A DNA stretch of 64,000 nucleotides, taken from assembly GCA_947579605.1 (NCBI GenBank), contig OX388312.1, forward strand, positions 18,747,313 through 18,811,312. Reading direction: 5' to 3'. Both the position numbers and the translations under genes were made by a program. This stretch comes from Athripsodes cinereus. Its lineage: Eukaryota; Arthropoda; Insecta; Trichoptera; Leptoceridae. Positions 1 through 11,816 of the stretch are shown piece after piece; the stretch's first letter is position 1; every line of letters begins with the position of its first letter. The notes below the pieces were generated by a model, which was given only the letters and a program-made list of their open reading frames with translations, was not told the DNA's origin and searched no databases.

Positions 1-323
1 GGTAGAATATGAATGTTTGGAGCGAGTAAACGAATATGAATACTCGGGAAGTTTGTTTGCGAAGGAATGAAGATGCAACAGGGTTGTCGAAATTACCGAC
101 ACTTATATATGCAAACGAAACTTGGACATAATTGAACAGGGACGAAAGAAAAATAAATGCTGTGAAGATACAATCGCTGAGGAGAATGGTTGGTAAAACG
201 TTGCGTGATAAGGAGTGAGTAATGAGGATATAAAAAAATCAGCGGATGCAAGAAGAGTGTTATGATAAAATGCGTGTAGGTAAATAAGAACGAATGGATG
301 AGGAACAGATGACAAAGACGATA
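1..323 (+). pseudogene. Decayed LINE reverse transcriptase, C-terminal part (left piece)
   Basis: Plus-strand reading with stops ignored gives ETWT near 130-140, then LNRDERKINAV and SLRRMVGKTLRD up to about 215. This is the region after the RT fingers of endonuclease/reverse-transcriptase LINE proteins (consensus of the type SETWT...R..LRRM.G...RD). Stop codons and indels break it. The same relic resumes at 3600 after an insertion flanked by a 14-bp duplication (310-323 and 3586-3599). I see no intact gene here; the family is inferred from the motif only. Confidence 0.6.
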
Positions 324-652
324 CACATTAAGAATTGCACCCTCCCTCACCCATGAATATTACAGGAATGTCAGTTCCTATGTCATCCATACTCTTCACG
401 CAAATTCTTTCTAAGGGCTCAAGGTTCGCCTTAAGGACTCCCCTTGACAAAATCCTTCCTGAAATTAAATACAACCGTTAATGTCCACCGACTCGATTAC
501 TTTACAATATGACTTAAAATTAGCTTACAGTTACGTATTTTCTACGTATTTATTATTATTTATAAGATTACGGCAACCAAAGGGACGATTTGTGCCAAGT
601 ACAATATTTTTAGAAGATGTCACGTAATATTAAGGCATTAATTTATAATCAT

Positions 653-2896
653 TTATAATATAATAAAATTTCTTTTGGCGGATTTTAAAATCTTGAGATA
701 TACAGAGAGGGTATATTTCAAGATTTTAAAATCATCAGTGTGCAAGAGGCAAGACATATTGATCGGATACGGGACTTCAGTTATCTCATAATACAAGTCA
801 TAAGAGTCTCTTATTGGGCAACCGAGGAAGACATGGTCCAGAGATTCCACATCGAGCTTGCACTCGCAAAAAGGGGACGAGACCAAACCTAACCTAAAAA
901 GATGACTGTCTAATCTGTGGTGATTAAAGCGCATGCGAGTCAATGTGACAATCTCTGACCTGGAAAACTTGGAATTATGGAACCATGGCTTTCTGGAGAT
1001 AGACTCCTTGATGCCCCAGTACACTGATCCCTTTATCCTACCGATCTCGTTCCAATAGTTGGTCCAATCAGACATAGCTCTGAACAAGGCTGTACGCTTA
1101 ATGTCATTCAGGGGGAGATTAGCAGGAACTAGACCATTCCTGGTGGCCTCCTTTGCCAATGCATCTACGTCCTCATTGGGGGTGATACCACAGTGGGCCG
1201 GGATCCAGGCTATGATAACATCCCTTCCCCTCGCTACCTGTTCATATAGTTTCTTCCTTATTTCCAGGATAATACAATTGTCATTAGATGAGCCAGATGC
1301 AAGAAGTTGTACCAGAGATAATAAATAAATAATTTTTTTTTTTTTTTTAAAAAAGATATAAGTAGGTATCTGGGTTTTGTTATAAACCCAAATACAACTT
1401 TATACACCTTCCACAGTAAGCTAAAAGCTTGTGTCGTGAAAGGGGAGTTTGCCGGCACCTGGTATCGAACCGCGGACCCCTTGTTCATGAGGCCGAGACT
1501 CTACCTCCAGGCTACCGACGAACTCGAATGAATCCGTAAAGATAATTGCCCTGTCTAATATGTATAATCATTACACAGAACGAGAGCCTGGCTCATAGCA
1601 GCACACTCCGCTGTGAAGACCGAGGCTTCAGGTGGAAGTTTCAATATCGATTTTATATTGAGTTTTGGGATGAGAACTGCTGAACCGGAATGATCATTGA
1701 CAGAATATGTAGAACCATCAGTAAAGATTTGGGTATGATTTGACCAAGAAGAATCAACTTTTGAAAGGAACATCTGATTTATTTCATTGGAAGATTTTTT
1801 GGGAGATTTATTGATGCCAATATTATCTATGATGTTTGGAGAGAATTGCATAGCTTCCAATGGGAGATCGTAGACAGGAGATGGAAATGAGTAACACTTA
1901 ACGCCAAATTGAGTCATGTAATTACTATAGCTATTACACAAATATGGTCTCGCTTTCCTCCTCCAATAACTATTATCATCACAGAGATCACGCAATATGG
2001 GGAGACTTTTCAGCAATGGATGGTCAATAAATATCCGCTTCCTTATAAAAAAGGAATCGGATAAATACTGTCTTCTGATTTTTAGTGGCATATCAACACA
2101 CTCCACCTGCAGAGAATTGTTTGGAGTAGAAGGCATAGCTCCAACTATGAGTCTAAGAGATTTCGTTTGAACAACGTCTAGCTTGTTCTCCAAGATTTTG
2201 GATAAAGGAGTCAGTAAGAAGCTTGCATAATCCAAATGACTCCGGATTAGTGCATTGTATATATTTTTCCTGGAAGAGGGGTGAGAACCCCATGACAAAC
2301 TTGAAATAGCTCTGAGAATATTTAAACCTTTTTCGCATTTAGTCACTGTATGGTTTACGTGAGAATTTCATGACAATTTCCTATCCAAAGTTAATCCCAA
2401 AAATTTGACCTCCTCACATTGAGGGATTATGTTTCCGTTAAGCTTTACCGAGATAGATGGATTCAAGTGCTTTCTGGAAAAAACTACAACTTTAAACTTT
2501 TGAGGAGATAGGAATAAGTTATTTCGTTCCATCCGTGAATTTAAAGTTTTTAATGAGTCTGATAAAGCTCTTTCCGTACAATCAATATTGTGGGTAGATG
2601 TATAGATCGCTATATCATCGGCATATTGTATCAATTGACAGCCATTAGAGATTGTAGGAAGACCTGAACAGTAAATGTTGAACAGGATTGGATTCAAAAC
2701 TGACCCTTGAGGTAAGCCTTTCCAGACTTTCCTATACTCTCCAGGAGCATCTCCGGTCACTGAGATACTTCTCTCAGAAAACATATGAAAGATCAATTCA
2801 GCCATTTTGTGAGGAATCATGAGTTTTACGAGTTTTTTGAAAAGAAGAGGAATAGAGACTTTGTCAAAAGCTGATGTAATATCCAGGAAAACAACA
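653..2896 (-). pseudogene. ORF2 of I-clade LINE: RT, RNase H and C-terminal knuckle, broken
   Basis: Reading on the minus strand, RT motif A (VFLDITSAFDKVS) lies at about 2830-2890, then GLPQGSVLNPILFNIYCSGL and the active site YADD near 2600. After LDRKLS a single in-frame TGA (2368-2370) replaces what is probably a tryptophan codon, and the frame continues to 1555 through the thumb and the first RNase H motif (IFTDGSTYS). The second RNase H block (FTDS) is cut by the SINE; the rest (WIPAHCGITPNEDVDALAKEA) resumes at about 1310 and ends with a CEC...LDHVFLGC knuckle and a stop at 653. The presence of RNase H places it in the I group rather than R1 or Jockey. Confidence 0.75.
1329..1525 (-). 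mobile_element. tRNA-derived SINE, copy 1
   Basis: The copy is inverted relative to the other two (4944-5124 and 18345-18550). The minus strand reads a tRNA-like head with GTCGGTAGCCTGGAGGTAGA (A-box region) and GGTTCGATACCAGG (B box), then a shared body containing CACAAGCTTTTAGC and TTGTATTTGGGTTTATAAC, and an A-rich tail (poly-T at 1330-1348 on the plus strand). It sits inside the RNase H domain of an I-like LINE. No clean target duplication was found. Confidence 0.75.
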
Positions 2897-3076
2897 ATTT
2901 TCTAAGTATTAGTTGTTTGCTTAGACTAATACAAAGGATTCACTCTAGATATTATGGAAATTTTAAAACTAAATACATTTTTTTAGCCTTCGAATTTCAA
3001 CAAACAAATGGATATTTCAAGACTTGTTGCTGACTGTTTGTTCACTCGGTATCTGAAATCATAAAACATTATTAGA

Positions 3077-3574
3077 TCAATGTACAGGTAAAATGCAAAA
3101 GGTGAAAATATATGGAACAGAAAATAACAGAAATGGACTAAATAGCCTCAGCGGAAATGGATCCCGGTCACCGCAGGATGTCCCATTTGCTCTTCCACGA
3201 GTCAACAAACATTCAAAAACTTTTGAAATTTTCTGGATCAGGGTTAGCTCTCCGAACCAGATTGGCCTGGGAGTATCTGGAGTCATACTATCAATCATCT
3301 CTCTTCTTGCCTCATCCATAATCGAGCAATTCCAGAGGATATGTTCAGCATACTGGGCACCACCACCATAGGAACACCATGGTTCATCTACAAGATTTAA
3401 CTCGAAGAATTTTCCGTTGAGATCTCCATGACCAGTGATTAACTGAGTCATAAAATGATCTAGAGCAATGAACTTTCTCTTCACTCGGACCTTGACATCC
3501 GGAAAGAACTTGTAGACAAGTCTACAACTTCTTCCCGAATTCCACCTCTCCTGCCAGACATCCATTGTCTTCAT
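3077..3574 (-). pseudogene. LINE ORF2 C-terminal zinc-knuckle fragment
   Basis: The open frame of 165 codons begins with a conserved W..RW..G..CR.VYKFFPDV block, then QLITGHGDL and a cysteine-histidine motif (PWCSYGGGAQYAEHILWNC), the usual end of R1/Jockey-type ORF2 proteins. One knuckle cysteine is replaced by tyrosine (CSYG instead of C.CG). Upstream RT and endonuclease parts are absent, so this is a dead 5'-truncated copy. A closely related fragment is at 21446-21720 on the plus strand (KFFELGLVENPWC). Confidence 0.65.
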
Positions 3575-3599
3575 GTTAATTGCTTTGACAAAGACGATA

Positions 3600-3800
3600 T
3601 ACTTATTTAAAGGAGAGAATGCAAATAACCGCGGGCGTCCGAGAACTACGTGGCTTGATCACGTAGATCAAATTCTCTAGGACGGCCGTGTGTTGAGTAA
3701 GGGAAATCGACGTGCGTGAAATGTTGCATGACGGTAGAAGAAGCGAAAGAATGATGTAAAGATAGATAGATAGGATTTCGGTTTAGTGAAGTGAAGTAAT
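3600..3800 (+). pseudogene. Decayed LINE reverse transcriptase, C-terminal part (right piece)
   Basis: The plus strand reads RGRPRTTWLDHVDQIL at about 3625-3680 and continues with stops to about 3800. This basic block is the usual tail of the endonuclease/RT protein whose earlier part lies at 1-310. The two pieces abut the 14-bp duplication of the intervening LINE, so they were one relic before that insertion. Confidence 0.55.
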
Positions 3801-4850
3801 AATATACATATAAGTATGTACAGTAATATGAGTATCCACTATAGGTACGATATGATTTGATATGATATGACACGATAATTGTAGGTACCTACTTGTATAT
3901 CTCCACCTACCCTGTACGTAAAACATTAATAGATTTAGGCATAGCTACATACCTATTGAATATACTTACTTACTTTTATACATGTTTATGTGTAGGTATA
4001 CCTTCTAAATTATTACCTAATACATGATGTAGGTACCTACGTATTTTACATTATTACTACTTTTGATAGATAACAAAGTGGACAGTAGTTAACCTGACAA
4101 AAATTAACGGTGTCCTCTACTCGATAATATATAATAATCGATATGGTCGGATGAGTACCTACTTGCTAAATACTACCTTTATACCATTGTACACTTAGTT
4201 CCTCTATCTATCAATGCCGTCATGGAGTTCTCCCATAAGTGGAATAACTCTACATAATAAGCACACAGCTTAGTAATTACGTATATACTATAGCCTCTTC
4301 TTTTAGATTTAATTGTAGCGATTTTAATACTTATTAAATTTTTGACTATCAGGAATTTGCCAAGTGAATATATGTAGGTATGTTTACTAAATAGCATTAT
4401 TCATAGTCAAACATTTTTCATGGCATTACATTAATTTCAAAATGGATATAATCTACATATAAATATTTGAACGTGTTCGTATATATGTGTGTATATATGT
4501 ACTTATGTCCATAATGAACTCCGTAATTAGGAAAAATAGAAGTAAAATAATACACTCTATACGAGGTCTCATCAGCAGAACTTAGGCTAAAAACATTTTA
4601 AATATCTCATTTATTGACTAATATATTACAGTTTTAATGAGACTATGTTAGGAATTTGCCAAGTGTATGTATGGATATGTATGAAAGGTGTACTAAATAG
4701 CAAGTTCATTCTCAAACATTTTAAAATTGTACTAATTTCAAAATAATAGGTAATAAGACACGCGCCCTTGAGACAGTCTAGGGACTGTTTAACAGCGTCA
4801 CAATAAAATCATCCAGAATCATCATAATATGATCTCAATTACTTTTTATT
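3801..4850. other. AT-rich intergenic stretch with a diverged duplicated segment
   Basis: No coding signal is visible. Words of the type TAGGTACCTAC recur, as is common in some insect genomes. Two diverged copies of a segment of about 100 bp, starting with GGAATTTGCCAAGTG, lie at about 4350-4450 and 4650-4745. Their origin is not recognised. Confidence 0.4.
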
Positions 4851-4852
4851 TT

Positions 4853-5381
4853 TGTATGACCATCTGGGGTGCCAAACATCGTGTTTTTTCATTGGGAAGA
4901 GGTTTTTAGCACTTTTTCCGCGTATGTACCTTCCATTTTATTAGTCCGTCGGTAGCCTGGAGGTAGAGTATCGGCCTCATGAACAAGGGGTCCCTGATTC
5001 GATACCAGCCGGCAAACTCCCTTTCACGACACAAGCTTTTAGTAGCTTACTGTGAAAGGTGTATAAGGTTGTATTTGGGTTAATAACAAACAAAACCCAG
5101 ATATATCTTTTCAAAAAAAAAAAATTTTTTTAGAACTTAAGTATGGGCATGTGGTGTGTCAAACATGAAGTTGTTTTTCATTGAGAAGAGGTTTTTAGTA
5201 TTTTTTTCCGAATATGTACTTACCTCATATTTGTTACTTAAATGTGAACATATGGGGTGTCAAACGACATACTTTTTTCTACGGGAACACTTACTTATTT
5301 TTTTTTTCAAGAAGATTATGTCGTTTTAACTCACGTTTATCTATTTGTGTAACTCCCGAGCGATGCCGGATTTATAAATGC
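4853..5381 (+). repeat. Tandem ~130-bp repeats ending in a Helitron-like 3' terminus
   Basis: Three related units, each with GGGGTGYCAAAC followed by a T-rich block and AGAGGTTTTTAG, start near 4866, 5148 and 5240; a SINE interrupts the first. The run ends with CCCGAGCGATGCCGGA (a short imperfect hairpin) about a dozen bases before CTAG followed by T. A hairpin just before CTRR|T is the 3' signature of Helitrons. The stem is degenerate and no 5' end or Rep/helicase gene is present, so the Helitron reading is an inference. Confidence 0.35.
4944..5124 (+). mobile_element. tRNA-derived SINE, copy 2
   Basis: The same family as 18345-18550: tRNA-like head (GTCGGTAGCCTGGAGGTAGA), a B box mutated to GATTCGATACCAGC, the shared body and an A-rich tail at 5111-5124. 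It is inserted between repeat units of the tandem array. Confidence 0.75.
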
Positions 5382-5584
5382 TAGTATCTAACAGTGGCGG
5401 ATTCAGAAAAAACTCAAGGGGGGGGGGCGCACAAAATTATACACATATACGAGACAATGCCATTTTATTTAAACTGATTATACCCATATACAAGACAATG
5501 TCAATAATAGAAATGGTGGAGATAACTATATCTATAACTAATATCATCATGACACTAATAATATAATAAATGTGTTTCTTAAAC

Positions 5585-6020
5585 GCCTTTATTTATTCAT
5601 TTATTCATTCATTTACATGGTACACAACAGATGAAAAACATATAAATATAACATGTAAGCGACAAAAACATTCCAATAGTCTGACATCCAAACAGTGCAC
5701 ACTTCAGCAATAACACACAAAACTATCATAGAAAATCTTACACACAATACATTCATTCACAATACATCCATTCACCCAATTGCACACATAATACATTCAT
5801 TCGCACAAACACATTCACACTTCCTAAATGTATGCAATAACAATACAAAACAAACTCTTAAAAAAGGAAAATCAAAAACCTTAAAAACAGACCAAAAATA
5901 AATACTATCCCAACACTTCACATCTTATAAAACACATACATTTTTTTTTTTTTTTTTTTTCTCTCTCATTCCACTCTCAACTTCCTTCCTCACAAACCTG
6001 ACGTTATTGGCACTTTAAAA
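5585..6020 (-). mobile_element. 3'-tail-only copy of a Jockey-like LINE
   Basis: This segment is highly similar to 48786-49220, which is the 3' untranslated tail of the Jockey-like LINE spanning 48786-56650. Shared features are the ATTTATTCATTCATTTACATGG block, many ACACAATACATTCATTC-type words and the end CCTGACGT.ATTGGCACTTTAAAA. There is no coding sequence: a heavily 5'-truncated insertion on the minus strand. Confidence 0.6.
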
Positions 6021-6458
6021 AGGGGATTGGGAAAGGGACTTTGACTTCACACTTTGACACAACTTGAATAATAAGAACTACGAGTACACACGACCCCAGT
6101 TGTACTCATATTTCCGTGTTAATTTTAGTAATCTGAAAAGAAAATGGATCACCGCAATACCTGAACAGTGAACAGGTAGATGAAGGTGTCGTGTGTTAAT
6201 AATAAAAAGAATACAATAATTAGTATGTAGGATAGAATGACATGAAATTAATATAAGAAATTCAATACTGTTTGAGTAAACTCTTTTTTATAGGTATAGC
6301 TACTACAATAATATTATATACTTGTCAACAACAGAAATTTTGAGTAGGTACGTACAGCCGGCCGGCGTTGAATAGCATATTTACCAGATGCCTACAACGA
6401 CTACATCAACATGGCTATGCTTTCAGTCGTCTTTTTGTCACGAGAGATAAAAAAAAAT
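6021..6458. other. Unassigned flank
   Basis: No gene or recognised repeat is seen. It ends at the 11-bp target duplication of the large I-clade LINE (6459-6469). Confidence 0.4.
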
Positions 6459-6569
6459 ACATACTTATCTTCTTCTTCTTCTTCTTCTTTTTGTGTGGCA
6501 ACTCACCCCTTGGTGGAGTGTTCGTGCCAGTGTCGAGTTTAGGACGAAGGAAAAAGAGGACCTCTCTAT

Positions 6570-9553
6570 CTACAATTTTATTTGGTTAGCCTTTATAAAA
6601 GTTGCTATCAACCTATATATATCTCGGCTATTACTGGACCGAAGGATAGCAACGCTCGTGGGGAGTTGGACATTTAAGGCTAATAAATCTTTCTGAAACC
6701 GTGGGTACCCGTCATATATAGAACAGCCAAAAAACATATGGTTTAAACTGTCTTCGTCTAAACCACATTCACAGTTTGGACTCTCCATGATTCCAATGCG
6801 ATGAAGATGGGATCCAATGCAGCAATGTCCCAATCTCATGCGACAAATGGAGGATATTTCATATTTATTGAATTTGGTCTCAACAAACCACGGTTTGTTG
6901 GATATCGCTGGCTGAACCTGAAAATACGCCTTTCCCTTTTCGTTACTAGATATCTCCCAAGCTGCCTGCCAAGATCGCATCATTTTCGATTTTAGGATGG
7001 GATATAGATCTGAAGATGGAGTACTATAAAATCCGTTTGTACCAGAGACTGCCGCCTCTCTAGCTAAGGAGTCCGCTGTTTCATTGCCGGGTATGCCACA
7101 ATGACTGGGAACCCAAGATAGAACTACCTCAGATCCCATCTCATGGAGAGAGAGTATCCCTTCTCGGATCAGCATAGAGTACTCGTCGTCTGGGTGCCGA
7201 GTTGCGGGGGAATTAAGTTTTTGTAAAACGCTCAGTGAGTCCGTTAAAATAAGGAATTTAGCGCGGGGTAAACTCTGTAGATACGTTACGGCCTCAAGGA
7301 TCGCAATAGCTTCCGCTGTGTAAACCGACGTTTCGATTGATAATTTTATTCGTTTTTGGTACGTCTCACTGTAAAAAGCCGCTCCAGTACTTCCGTCGTC
7401 TAGTTTTGACCCGTCTGTATATATAGGTAACCATTCACCCCAGTGAGTGCTCATTATGGTATTAAATTCAATCTTAGCAAAGCCTCCACTTTGGACACCG
7501 AATGAAAGTCTTATATTTGGGATGAATATCTGAACTTTGAAGGTAAATGAATAAAGAGGTAAACAGACTTGAGATTTTAGCAAATGAGAATATGTCAGAT
7601 AAGAATTATAGTTATTGACGAGAAGAGGAGGTGGCTTATTTCTCCAATACGGTTCGTTCATAGACAGTGAGAGTTCATGTATCTTTTTGGCGCATTTGAA
7701 AACAAACCTGTCCGCTATTAGTTGTCTTCTTAGATTTAAGGGAGGATCCACTGTCTCCACCTGTAACGCATTAACTGGACTTGATTTCATTGCCCCAACT
7801 ATAAGGCGGAGACCCTGGTATTGTATTTTATTTAGTGTACTGAGATTTTTTTTGGTCGTTGGCTCTATCAAAAAAGTGGCATAGTCCAAGTGGCTTCTGA
7901 CGTAGGCGTTGTAGAAAAGCCTTTGGGTATATGGGTGGCATCCCCACCAGACGCGGGACACAGCTCGTAGCATATTGAGGCTAGCCTGACAACGGTTGGC
8001 AACCTCGATGACATAGGAGTTCCAAGAAAGGTTATGGTCCATTATGACTCCCAGAAATCTAATTTCACGGACGGCAGGAATCACCTGCTCCCTACACACT
8101 ACGTCAATTGGGGGAATCTTGCGTTTTCGAGTAAAAAGGATACACTTACTTTTCGCTGGGGACAGTTCCAAGCCCTGGCGATCCATCCAATTGTTTAGAT
8201 ACCCTAGGCTTTTATTAATAATATTGCGTAAGTTTTGGATATTAGGGCCAGCTGCATAAATGAAAAGATCGTCCGCATACTGTAAAATGTGAGCAAGGGG
8301 GTGGATCGAATGCTTTAAATCACACGTGTAGATGTTGAACAAGGTTGGTGAAAGAACTGAACCTTGGGGTAAGCCCTTTGACACTGTTCTCACAACTGGG
8401 TTTTCTGCTTGGATGTGGATTATTCTTTTGGTATAAAGATTTTGAATGAAAAGGGATAACTTTGGAGGGATTCCAACTTCTCTGAGTTTTTGTTCAAGAA
8501 CATTTAAAAGAACATTGTCAAATGCTCCATTAACATCGAGGCAGGTCCCCAATACGTATTCGCCCTTGGAGAAGGCTAGCTGAATTTCTGAAATCAACAG
8601 GGAAATACTTTCGGATGTATTCTTTGCCTTCCTAAATCCAAATTGTGTGTCGGGGAACAGTCCTTGACTCTCAATATACCATTCCAAGCGTTTCTTTACC
8701 ATGTGTTCGGTGATTTTGCCCAAGGTGGAGGAAAGAGCTATTGGTCTGTATGATAAGCCAGAATTTGGGTCTTTTTTAGGCTTTAGGATAGGAATAATGA
8801 CTTGAGTTTTCCATGAAAGTGGTATTTTACCTGTGTCAAAAATAAGATTAATGAGTTTAAGGAGATAGATGTGGCCTTCCTCCGACAAATGTACCAGGAA
8901 ACTGTATGGTATGTTATCCATACCTGTAGCTGAGTCGGACAAACAGGGGAAGACAGATTTCAGTTCCGCCAAGGTGAATGGAGAGTCCATGCAAGAAGTA
9001 GGCTGAGAGTGGTATTCGAATGAGAGTTCCGAGATGTTAGGTACCGACTCCGACGTAGGTGCTATTTTGTTTGCAAATTCGTCGATCTACGTGTTCGTTG
9101 TAGGTAAGATTTTTCGAGGTTTAAAGGAATTCCCGAACATTCGAATTGTGTCCCACACTTGTGGAAGTGGAGTGTCTGGGGAAAGGGTGGAGCAGAACCT
9201 CTTCCAGCCATCTCTTTTTTTTCGTTTGAGAACACGTTTGGCATTTGCTTGAGCATTTTTGACGTAGAGGAAATTTTGTAAGGTCATTGATTGTCTGTAC
9301 GTTCGTATTGATAATTTACGAATCCTGATAACTTGTTCGCATTCGTCATCCCACCATGAAGGAGGACGTGGTTTTGATGGGAAATGACGTTTTTGGACCC
9401 TTGGTACGTGCTTACTGCCTGCTTCCCCGATTGCTTGAGCTAGTGAGTCATAACAGGAATCTATTGTAGAGGGATTTGGTTCTGGAATTGATTTCAGGTG
9501 TATATCCACTGATTCTGCGTAACCACTCCAATCAGCTTTTTTAGTGTTATATC
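6570..9553 (-). pseudogene. ORF2 C-terminal part: linker, RT, RNase H, zinc knuckle of the I-clade LINE
   Basis: The order on the minus strand is endonuclease-RT linker (9550-9090), one TAG nonsense codon at 9087-9089, then an uninterrupted frame to 6570. RT motifs: SYRPIALSSTLGKITE, FRKAKNTSES, LDVNGAFDNV, KGLPQGSVLSPTLFNIY and YADD. RNase H motifs: YTDGSKLDDGS, TAEAIAILEA, LTDSLSVL and WVPSHCGIPGNETADSLA. The end carries a CECGLDEDSLNHMFFGC knuckle. All catalytic residues are present, so apart from the single stop codon and the hAT insertion this copy is well preserved and probably young. Confidence 0.85.
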
Positions 9554-9689
9554 TAGGGGATTCGATCCCGGGATCCCGAATTCCGGGATCCCGGGATCCC
9601 GGTCGTATTTTAGTCCCGAAATTTTCGGGATTAAATTTAAGAAATCCCGGGATTTTCGGGATTAATACAATTATACAATAAGTCAAATA

Positions 9690-10305
9690 TTTGGGACTCA
9701 AGCACATCAATGAATCACTGACAGCCGAAGCTTGTGTTAGTATCTTAAAAGAGCGCTATTCTGAGTTCGATATCTCACTAGATACGATATTGTGGCAATA
9801 GTTACTGATGGTCCAAATTACAGTTGGAAAACTTGTTAATGCAAAGCACCTAGTTTGTTTTGCACACGGTATTCACTTAGCCGTTTGTGATTTATTGTAT
9901 AGAAAAATACCTGCAAATGAACCTATCAGTGATGATATTTTATTTATTTATTTATTTAATACATAAACGGCTATCGCCTTTTATTGGTGATTTGGATGGT
10001 GAAAATGAAGAACTGGACTCAGGATTAGTCATTAAAATCGGTAATGGTGAGTTTGACCAATGACCGGAATATTAATGAAGTCGTAAAGAAAGTTCGTAGT
10101 GGTTCTTATTTTTAAAACAGCATCTTTGAAGAATGATATTATGCTTCAAAACTATATTGAAAAGGAACATGGAAGAGTGCTTAATTTATTGTTTAACTGC
10201 AAATCGCGTTGGAATAGTCTTTTAACAATGCTTGAGCGATTTGATATTTTAAAAAATAGCATCAAAAAATCACTCATCGACCTAATTCGAATAAATAATT
10301 CATAA
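9690..10305 (+). pseudogene. hAT transposase remnant (element A)
   Basis: With frameshifts, the plus strand reads LTAEACVSILKERYSEF, IVAIVTDGPNYSW, HLVCFAHGIHLAVCDLLY, and in the short frame 10099-10305 NCKSRWNSLLTMLERF. These correspond to the hAT sequence around the second catalytic aspartate (TDGA.N), the conserved C.AH..L and the SRWNS.. ML.R block. Stops and a missing C-terminal dimerisation region make it non-functional. A TTTATTTATTTATTTA run interrupts it at about 9940. Confidence 0.65.
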
Positions 10306-10385
10306 AGTCTCTGGTCAATTTGATTTAAAAATACGAGTTTAAACATTGATCCCTGTAGTATGTATTTTTTTGTTATGGGTTAAGT

Positions 10386-10498
10386 TAAATAAGTCTAAGT
10401 TGATTTTTTTTTTTAAATATTCAAAAATAGTACATACAAACAAACATAAATAACAACATTATAGAATATAATGCCCCACTAAACTAAAACTGTTCTGG
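10386..10498 (-). mobile_element. LINE 3'-tail fragment
   Basis: The poly-T start, TTCAAAAATAGTACATACAA, ATATAATGCCCCACTA and CTGTTCTGGG match the tail of the LINE at 49590-53150 (49600-49715) with small differences. The second hAT (10507-11816) was inserted at its inner end. Confidence 0.5.
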
Positions 10499-10506
10499 GT
10501 TAAAAC

Positions 10507-11816
10507 CAGAGATGTGCAAAATACTTTCAAAAAAAGTATTTAAATACAGAATACAAATACTTTTGATTTTTTGTATTTCATATACAAAATACTATCTAAA
10601 TACTTTTTCAAAATGGTATTTAAGCACAAAATACGTATTTTAAAATACTAATTTAAAATACCTTTTACAAATAGTCGAACAAGGTGTAAGACAGGGGTAT
10701 TCAATATTTCCATCACTCTTTAACTATTATATACAGCGAGCCATTGATGAATAGATAGAAGAAATGAATAACTGGACAAGAGTATAGACAAATGGAGAAA
10801 GGGTTGACATAATTCGATATAGCATTGCTTGCAGATAATGAAGATGAGTTGAATAAAGTCTTAGGAAGAACTATCAAAATACAACATTAAAAAATAAATA
10901 AAGACAATAAAAAATGTAAGTTCGTTCGAAAAGATGAGGCGACTGCAAACATAGTCATAAATGGAGTGAGTATCAAGCAGGTTAGAGAATTCCTGAACTT
11001 GGGCTGCAGAATAAATCAGGATGGATACTCCGAATCTGAAATCGTACGGACCACTGTAACATCATATTAAATACAGGACTGCTCTAGACCTTTTTTGATC
11101 GTTTTCAGATGGTTTTTAATGTTGCTTCCGAATCATTTACAGAGAGAATCAGAGCTGCCACATCACTTCACTACTAAGAAGTCTACGCTAGCTGAGAGTC
11201 TCAGAGAGAGAGGAGTTTAAACTGTGTCTCACTGTCCACAAGGTAGCACACCACCCACTGACCTATTCCGCTGACAAAAAATTGAGTCGAAGACTGTACT
11301 CAGCTTCTAATGCCGTGAACAAACTCGTAGAGTTCAATATTGCAAATACCTCTAAATTTACAGAAAGGAGAACCAGAGTCTCAGCGTCAATTGCCTAGAA
11401 CAGATTGCCTGCAGACAAAGTTGAAAACGCTGCAGTTCAGAAGAAATCACAGCGCCCTTGGAATGGTCATGGATCATTAAACGGCGTCATGTATAATTAG
11501 TTCAATCATCATTATTATGTGTGTATATCTCAAATATGGAGTACTCTAATGGAAACGTTGTATTCGTAGTTCAACAAATTGACAAAAAAAGCTTGCACAC
11601 GCGCATATCAATTAATGGCAGAATTTTGTTTCAAACAAGCAAAAAGGTATTTTGTAAAAGTACTCGTATTTTGTGTAAAATACAAAATACTCAAAAAAAG
11701 TATTTCAAATAAAAAATAATCAAATACTTTTTACGAAAAGAAATACAAAATGAAAATACCTACATATTTTGTACTTTTGTTTTAAGTACTTTAATTTCAA
11801 ATACGTCACATCTCTG
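10507..11816. mobile_element. hAT-superfamily element B, nested in A
   Basis: An 8-bp duplication GTTAAAAC (10499-10506 and 11817-11824) flanks perfect termini CAGAGATGTG. Subterminal regions are full of AAATAC/GTATTT words (10520-10680 and 11640-11800), as in many non-autonomous hATs. No hAT transposase is present; the interior carries decayed reverse transcriptase sequence instead. Confidence 0.88.
10680..11480 (+). pseudogene. Decayed LINE RT fragments inside hAT B
   Basis: The plus strand reads VRQGYSIFPSLFNYYIQRAI (RT motif B region), NGERVDIIRYSIACR (degenerate active-site region), then QVREFLNLGCRINQDGYSESEI up to about 11045. The 11340-11440 part reads FTERRTRVSASIA and NRLPADKVENA, the usual LINE C-terminus. 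Many stops and shifts occur. It appears to have been inserted into, or captured by, the hAT element. Confidence 0.55.

Larger units (their letters stand above)
551..2896 (-). mobile_element. I-clade LINE, 5'-truncated, with SINE insertion
   Basis: The element is flanked by a 14-bp duplication with one mismatch (ATTTTCTACGTATT at 537-550, ATTTTCTAAGTATT at 2897-2910). Its minus-strand 3' end, next to 551, carries TAA-type repeats, as I-factor-like elements do. The body encodes RT from motif A onward, RNase H and a C-terminal zinc knuckle. It is nested in the R1-like element 324-3585 and is interrupted by a SINE at 1329-1525 inside the RNase H domain. Confidence 0.75.
324..3585 (-). mobile_element. 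R1/Jockey-like LINE, 5'-truncated, carrying a nested LINE and SINE
   Basis: The insertion is bounded by a perfect 14-bp direct repeat TGACAAAGACGATA at 310-323 and 3586-3599, a typical LINE target-site duplication. Outside it, the decayed RT relic reads across the junction. The element's own sequence is 2911-3585 plus roughly 324-536; 551-2896 is a second LINE nested in its 3' part. It encodes only the C-terminal end of ORF2 (3077-3574), so it was truncated at the 5' end on insertion. No poly(A) is visible at the 3' end. Confidence 0.7.

Noticed and set aside
93..350. Minus-strand open frames with leucine/histidine-rich translation
   Set aside because: The plus strand here is a decayed RT relic; the minus frames have no domain and are shadows.
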